The notes under the pieces: model-generated
Databases searched by the model: none
Seen by the model: the letters and a program-made list of their open reading frames with translations, nothing else
Told to the model about the DNA's origin: nothing
Origin: JARROD01 sp037384225
Lineage (GTDB): Bacteria > Pseudomonadota > Gammaproteobacteria > Pseudomonadales > Cellvibrionaceae
DNA length: 10,546 nucleotides
Direction of reading: 5' to 3'
Assembly (NCBI GenBank): GCA_037384225.1
Contig: JARROD010000108.1
Span: 1 to 10,546, forward strand
Program-made: the position numbers and the translations under genes
Shown: positions 7,513 to 10,546 of the stretch, piece by piece
Layout of the letters: every line of letters starts with the position of its first letter
Position numbering within the stretch: the stretch's first letter is position 1

Positions 7513-8757
7513 ATGAGTAAAAAGTCTAATTTAATAATGCCGAATCGCCGTGGGTTTTTAAAAACACTCGCAGGCGCCAGTTTAGTGGCCAGCAATATGT
7601 TTTGGGTGCGCTCGGCATTTGCCGCCGATGCGCCCAAGCGTGTAATTTTTGTGTATGTGCCTGACGGTGCTATACCGGAAGCCTGGCATCCCCGTGGCAG
7701 CGAAACCAGCTTTACCCTACCGGCGTCGTCGGCACCGCTGGAGTCGGTAAAACAGCACTGCATCTTTTTAAATGGCATTAACATGAACAACCCAGGCCAC
7801 GGATTGACGTCCAAGACCCTGGCGGGTGATCAGACCACTTCGCTGGATATTTTTATGGCTAAAACCCTGGGAGCCGCCACGCCTTTCTCACAAATTCAAC
7901 TGGGCGTCATTAGCAATGGACACGGCAGCGCCTCGCGGCTCAACTGGTCCGAACCCGCTTACGAGGACAATCCCCTCAACGCCTTCGATCGTTTATTCGG
8001 CGCCGGCGCCGGTACAGAGGACGTCGCCACCCGCAAGAAAAGGCGTGTGCTCGACACCAATCTTGAGGCATTGAATCAACTGCGCCGCAAACTGGGTGGT
8101 TTCGAACAGTCGCGGCTCGATGAACATACCGCGGCGATTGAAAAGATTGAATCCCGGCTGACGGCCACCCCCGCAGGGGGTGGTGCCTGCACCAACCCTG
8201 TTTTCAACACGTCCGGCTTTGGCGGCAACACAGGCAGTGACGTTAACTTTGAAATCATTTCCGAGCTGCAGATGGACTTGATCGCACTGGCATTCAAGTG
8301 TGATCTGACCCGTGTGGTATCGCTGATGCTGGGTAACCACCAGGCCGATTTCGCGATACCCGAGGCGGATATCGATAGCAGCTACCATCAGAGTATCCAC
8401 GGGCGCCCGGCGGAGGATTACATTGCCTACCGCAGTTATTTCAGTGAACGTCTGCGATACCTGATTCAGACCCTGGCTGATACCGACGATATCGACGGTA
8501 GCAGCAAAATGATTGACAACACCATTATTTTACAGGTGTCGGATATGGCCGACGGCCGTTTCCATAGTGGCGACAACGCGCCCTATATGCTGGCCGGCGG
8601 CGGAGGCGGCAGCCTGCGTAGAGGTCGTTCACTGTCGTTTAACGGCGCCGACTATCGCGATGTTTTGGATACGGCAGCGGTGGCGGCGGGTATCAATATC
8701 GAAAGCGGGGGTTACCCGGGTTATGGCAACGGAACCTTGAGTGGCATCCTTTCATAA
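7513..8757 (+). CDS. Tat-exported DUF1552 family protein
   Basis: This 414-residue protein has a twin-arginine signal (NRRGFLKTLAG at 11-21, hydrophobic core, likely cleavage after AFA at 37), so it is probably exported folded and may carry a cofactor or metal inserted in the cytoplasm. The mature part matches DUF1552: early beta strand RVIFVYVPDGAIPEAW, then FLNGINMNNPGHG (85-97), QTTSLDIFMA (107-116), and a C-terminal block SDMADGRFHSGDNAPYML followed by AGGGGG and GRSL (343-374). That last block resembles the ending of DUF1501 proteins, which I recall being placed with the alkaline phosphatase/sulfatase-like fold; a hydrolase role is therefore possible but unproven. The ATG has TAAAGG seven bases upstream and lies 25 nt after the lipoprotein gene, so the two are co-transcribed. 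DUF1592/DUF1552 pairs recur in planctomycetes, myxobacteria and some marine gammaproteobacteria. Confidence 0.92.
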   Translation: MSKKSNLIMPNRRGFLKTLAGASLVASNMFWVRSAFAADAPKRVIFVYVPDGAIPEAWHPRGSETSFTLPASSAPLESVKQHCIFLNGINMNNPGHGLTSKTLAGDQTTSLDIFMAKTLGAATPFSQIQLGVISNGHGSASRLNWSEPAYEDNPLNAFDRLFGAGAGTEDVATRKKRRVLDTNLEALNQLRRKLGGFEQSRLDEHTAAIEKIESRLTATPAGGGACTNPVFNTSGFGGNTGSDVNFEIISELQMDLIALAFKCDLTRVVSLMLGNHQADFAIPEADIDSSYHQSIHGRPAEDYIAYRSYFSERLRYLIQTLADTDDIDGSSKMIDNTIILQVSDMADGRFHSGDNAPYMLAGGGGGSLRRGRSLSFNGADYRDVLDTAAVAAGINIESGGYPGYGNGTLSGILS

Positions 8758-8775
8758 CTTAATTCCAGCCCCGGA

Positions 8776-8811
8776 TCACCGCGCCCCGCACGGGGCGGTG
8801 ACCCTTCTTTT
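8776..8811 (+). terminator. intrinsic terminator of the lipoprotein/DUF1552 operon
   Basis: TCACC and GCCCC pair with GGGGC and GGTGA around a GCAC loop, giving ten base pairs with a two-base bulge, followed by CCCTTCTTTT. It begins 18 nt after the DUF1552 stop codon. The stem is strong; the T-tract is interrupted, so efficiency may be moderate. Confidence 0.75.
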
Positions 8812-8868
8812 GCGGAGCCACCCAATCGACGCTGCTTGCGCAACCTCTCCTTTGTTAAAATAACTTTT

Positions 8869-8898
8869 TTGACACATCGTCGGCCTAAACTCTATTCT
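8869..8898 (+). promoter_or_regulatory. sigma70-type promoter of rimK
   Basis: A perfect -35 TTGACA (8869-8874) is followed after 18 bases by TATTCT (8893-8898, four of six to the -10 consensus). The start site would be near 8905, giving a leader of about 150 nt before the rimK start. The preceding operon ends in a terminator, which supports an independent promoter here. Confidence 0.5.
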
Positions 8899-8903
8899 AG
8901 GCC
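8882..8903. promoter_or_regulatory. inverted repeat overlapping the rimK promoter (possible operator)
   Basis: Arms GGCCTA (8882-8887) and TAGGCC (8898-8903) are exact reverse complements 10 bases apart and bracket the -10 box. Centre-to-centre spacing is 16 bases, somewhat more than one and a half helical turns. The position suits a dimeric repressor, but no known operator consensus is recognised, and the arms are short enough to be chance. Confidence 0.3.
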
Positions 8904-9054
8904 CTGTTTTAGCGGCATTGCTTTTGAGATAAGATAGCCGGCTCTTGTCTCCGGGGCATTTGGCCGCACTCAATCCGGGCTTTTATTGTTTTATTTCTGG
9001 ATAAGGTTACTTAAATAGTGGGTAATGCCTTATTACAAGCATCAAGGAAAATAT

Positions 9055-9969
9055 ATGAGAATTGGTATTCTGTCCCGCAACAGTAAGCTTTATTCAACCA
9101 GAAGACTGTTGGAGTCCTGTCTACAGCGCGGTCATGAGGCACGGGTGGTGGATGTTTTAAAATGTTATATGACCATCACTGCCAATAACCCAACGGTATT
9201 GTACAAGCGCGTGGGCGAAACCATTAAACTGGAGTTCGATGCGGTGATTCCCCGTATTGGCGCCAGTGTCACCACCTACGGATGTGCCGTATTGCGCCAA
9301 TTCGAAGTCGACGGTGTCTACAGCGTTAACGAATCCATTGCCATTACCCGCTCGCGGGATAAACTGCGGGCACACCAGTTACTGGCCCGTAAGGGGGTTG
9401 GACAGCCCGTTACCAGCTATGCTCACTCGGCCGACGCCACCCTGGATCTAATCAATTCCGTCAACGGCGCACCGTTGATCGTCAAGATGATGGAAAGTAC
9501 CCACGGCGACGGTGTTGTGCTGGCCGAAACCCGCAAAGCGGCGGAAAGCCTGATCAATGCGTTTCGGGGCTTAAAAGCTGATTTTTTGGTACAGGAATTT
9601 ATCAAGGAAGCGGGGGGCTCGGACATCCGCTGTTTCGTTATCGGTGACAAGGTGGTAGCCGCCATGCAGAGAAAAGCCCAGGAAGGGGAGTTCCGCTCCA
9701 ATCTGCACCGCGGGGGCACAGCCACTGTGATTAAATTGCGTCCCGATGAGCGCAAGCTGGCCGTCAATGCCGCTAAAGTGATGGGGCTGGATGTCGCCGG
9801 TGTCGATATTATCCGCTCAGCCCACGGGCCGCTGGTGCTGGAAGTCAATTCATCACCGGGGCTGGAGGGAATCGAAACCGCCACCGGTAAGGATGTCGCC
9901 GGCGCCATTATCGATTATCTGGAAAAGGACTCGATGAAAGGTCCGAACAGACCAAAAGGAAAAGGCTAA
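9055..9969 (+). CDS. rimK: RimK, ribosomal protein S6--L-glutamate ligase (ATP-grasp)
   Basis: This 304-residue enzyme adds glutamate residues to the C-terminus of ribosomal protein S6, using ATP, in the cytoplasm. It aligns with E. coli RimK along the whole length from memory: MRIGILSRNSKLYS at the start, FDAVIPRIGASVTTYG (61-76), VNESIAITRSRDKLR (91-105), then the ATP-grasp part with IVKMMESTHGDGVVLAETR (142-160), VQEFIKEAGGSDIR and RSNLHRGG (214-221). Predicted magnesium ligands are D251, E263 and N265 (VLEVNSSPGLEGIE). The ATG at 9055 is chosen because AAGGA lies six bases upstream and the protein then begins as other RimK proteins do; an upstream ATG at 9025 would add ten residues without support. 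The C-terminal tail is basic (KGPNRPKGKG). No RimB-type protease gene, a frequent rimK neighbour in gammaproteobacteria, is visible nearby. Confidence 0.96.
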   Translation: MRIGILSRNSKLYSTRRLLESCLQRGHEARVVDVLKCYMTITANNPTVLYKRVGETIKLEFDAVIPRIGASVTTYGCAVLRQFEVDGVYSVNESIAITRSRDKLRAHQLLARKGVGQPVTSYAHSADATLDLINSVNGAPLIVKMMESTHGDGVVLAETRKAAESLINAFRGLKADFLVQEFIKEAGGSDIRCFVIGDKVVAAMQRKAQEGEFRSNLHRGGTATVIKLRPDERKLAVNAAKVMGLDVAGVDIIRSAHGPLVLEVNSSPGLEGIETATGKDVAGAIIDYLEKDSMKGPNRPKGKG

Positions 9970-10344
9970 TAAGTCACAGACGCTGAAACTGGCTGACGTT
10001 CGACTAATGGCGCAGCGTGTGGCAGAGCAGTTCCTCCATCGGCAGCGGCTGGGAGATGTAATATGTAGCGAGGCAGGCTTTGCCCTTGGGCTTCGAGCTT
10101 TCCTGAAGCTTCTGAAATAAAATTGCACCACCAGGGAACCATACCACTCCACTCGCCACTCAGCTGAATACTGACGATACAGGCTCCACGAGCCATTGAA
10201 CAAATGACAGCATGTTATTGGTAAAGCCATTGCCATTCACCTTGCCTGGAAGGTTGCCAAAGAATCGGTTAACACCGGAGCAGAAAGCGAAAATACTGTT
10301 CCATCGTAATTCTATCGTAGTATAGAGAAGTACTTTCATGCCCA
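9970..10344. other. intergenic region after rimK
   Basis: No intact gene is supported. The minus strand keeps several open frames, including one running from 10236 back into rimK, but these have improbable compositions. The only protein-like piece is an EAL-type tail at 10078-10004 (see the pseudogene entry). A small AGCTT/AAGCT hairpin at 10096-10110 lacks a T-run, and no good terminator for rimK is seen. Confidence 0.5.
10004..10078 (-). pseudogene. possible remnant of an EAL-domain C-terminus
   Basis: Reading leftward from 10078 to the TAG at 10006-10004, the frame gives ACLAT then YYISQPLPMEELL and a short tail. This closely resembles the end of EAL cyclic-di-GMP phosphodiesterase domains (typically QGYYISRPLPAEE). 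Upstream, no frame continues into a recognisable EAL core: the adjacent stretch reads KLEAQG in another frame, which might be a shifted relic of the preceding helix. If real, only a fragment with no catalytic residues remains. A match over about 15 residues may be coincidence. Confidence 0.28.
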
Positions 10345-10546
10345 TTGAGCCCCTTCCCCCCTCATTCGCCTACCTCTTCGGCCGGGTCTGCCAGCAGTGC
10401 TTATGCGGCGCAGAGTTCCCCACCCGGCGGTGCCGAGTGGAATCCTCCTGACGCCACCGTTAACCGGCAGTTCGACCCCAGTGCATCGGCAAGCGACAGC
10501 GGGCAGCTTTCCCGCTACGCCGGGCCAGTACCTTTACCCGCGCACT
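10345..10546 (+). CDS. unrecognised coding frame running off the right edge
   Basis: The frame is open from the TAG at 10318-10320 to the window end, with a possible TTG start at 10345. The first part is rich in Ser, Pro and Ala (SPTSSAGSASSAYAAQSSPP) and leads into AEWNPPDATVNRQFDPSASA and then SDSGQLSRYAGPVPLPAH. Codon third positions are mostly G or C, as in the neighbouring genes, which supports coding. The TTG has no good ribosome binding site. An ATG at 10338 has GAGAAG seven bases upstream but is in another frame (MPIEPLPPS, ending at a TGA near 10450). The two frames would join if the run of six C at 10356-10361 were five. The gene may thus be shifted, mis-sequenced or start elsewhere. 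Product not recognised. Confidence 0.42.
   Translation, partial: MSPFPPHSPTSSAGSASSAYAAQSSPPGGAEWNPPDATVNRQFDPSASASDSGQLSRYAGPVPLPAH

Noticed and set aside
8776..8973. 65-codon minus-strand frame between DUF1552 and rimK
   Set aside because: It spans the terminator hairpin and the rimK promoter, lacks a ribosome binding site and resembles no protein.
9853..10236. 127-codon minus-strand frame overlapping the end of rimK
   Set aside because: It overlaps rimK antisense, is rich in Ser, Arg, Trp and Cys in an unlikely mix, and the EAL-like tail in this stretch lies in a different frame.

Overview
The window looks like chromosomal DNA of a marine or polysaccharide-degrading gammaproteobacterium, with the Cellvibrionales type as my best guess. 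I infer this from the RimK protein, which resembles the enterobacterial enzyme along its length, from a chemotaxis receptor/CheY pair, from a cytochrome c-FTR1 iron permease behind a typical Fur box, and from an exported DUF1592/DUF1552 pair carrying a xylan-binding-type module. Genes are moderately GC-rich and the long intergenic stretches are distinctly AT-rich. No rRNA, tRNA, CRISPR, IS element or phage gene was recognised.

Left block (1-1643, minus strand): a chemosensory operon read leftward. A membrane-anchored methyl-accepting chemotaxis protein with no sensor domain is followed after 17 nt by a single-domain CheY-like response regulator. A possible next gene starts at position 14 and runs off the edge.

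Middle (1644-4665): about 1.1 kb without a convincing gene holds a GC-rich patch with several inverted repeats (about 2437-2544). It ends in a promoter whose perfect -10 box lies inside a Fur operator. This drives a 642-residue protein that joins a signal sequence, a periplasmic c-type cytochrome domain, a helical periplasmic segment and a seven-helix FTR1 iron permease. It is most likely an iron-starvation uptake system.

Right-centre (5070-8811): a two-gene operon of exported proteins. The first is an outer-membrane lipoprotein with a GGNPDT repeat stalk, the DUF1587/1595/1592/1588/1585 series, one CXXCH haem motif and a CBM60-like (Ca-dependent, xylan-binding type) domain in the middle. The second is a Tat-exported DUF1552 protein. 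A hairpin terminator follows. This pair is the least understood system in the window. My inference is a surface-attached redox or hydrolytic system acting on a polysaccharide-rich substrate; no activity can be read from the sequence.

Right end (8812-10546): rimK, encoding the ribosomal protein S6 glutamate ligase, has its own promoter overlapped by an inverted repeat. After it lie about 375 nt containing a possible decayed EAL-domain tail on the minus strand. An unrecognised open frame then runs off the right edge, possibly shifted in frame at a run of six C.
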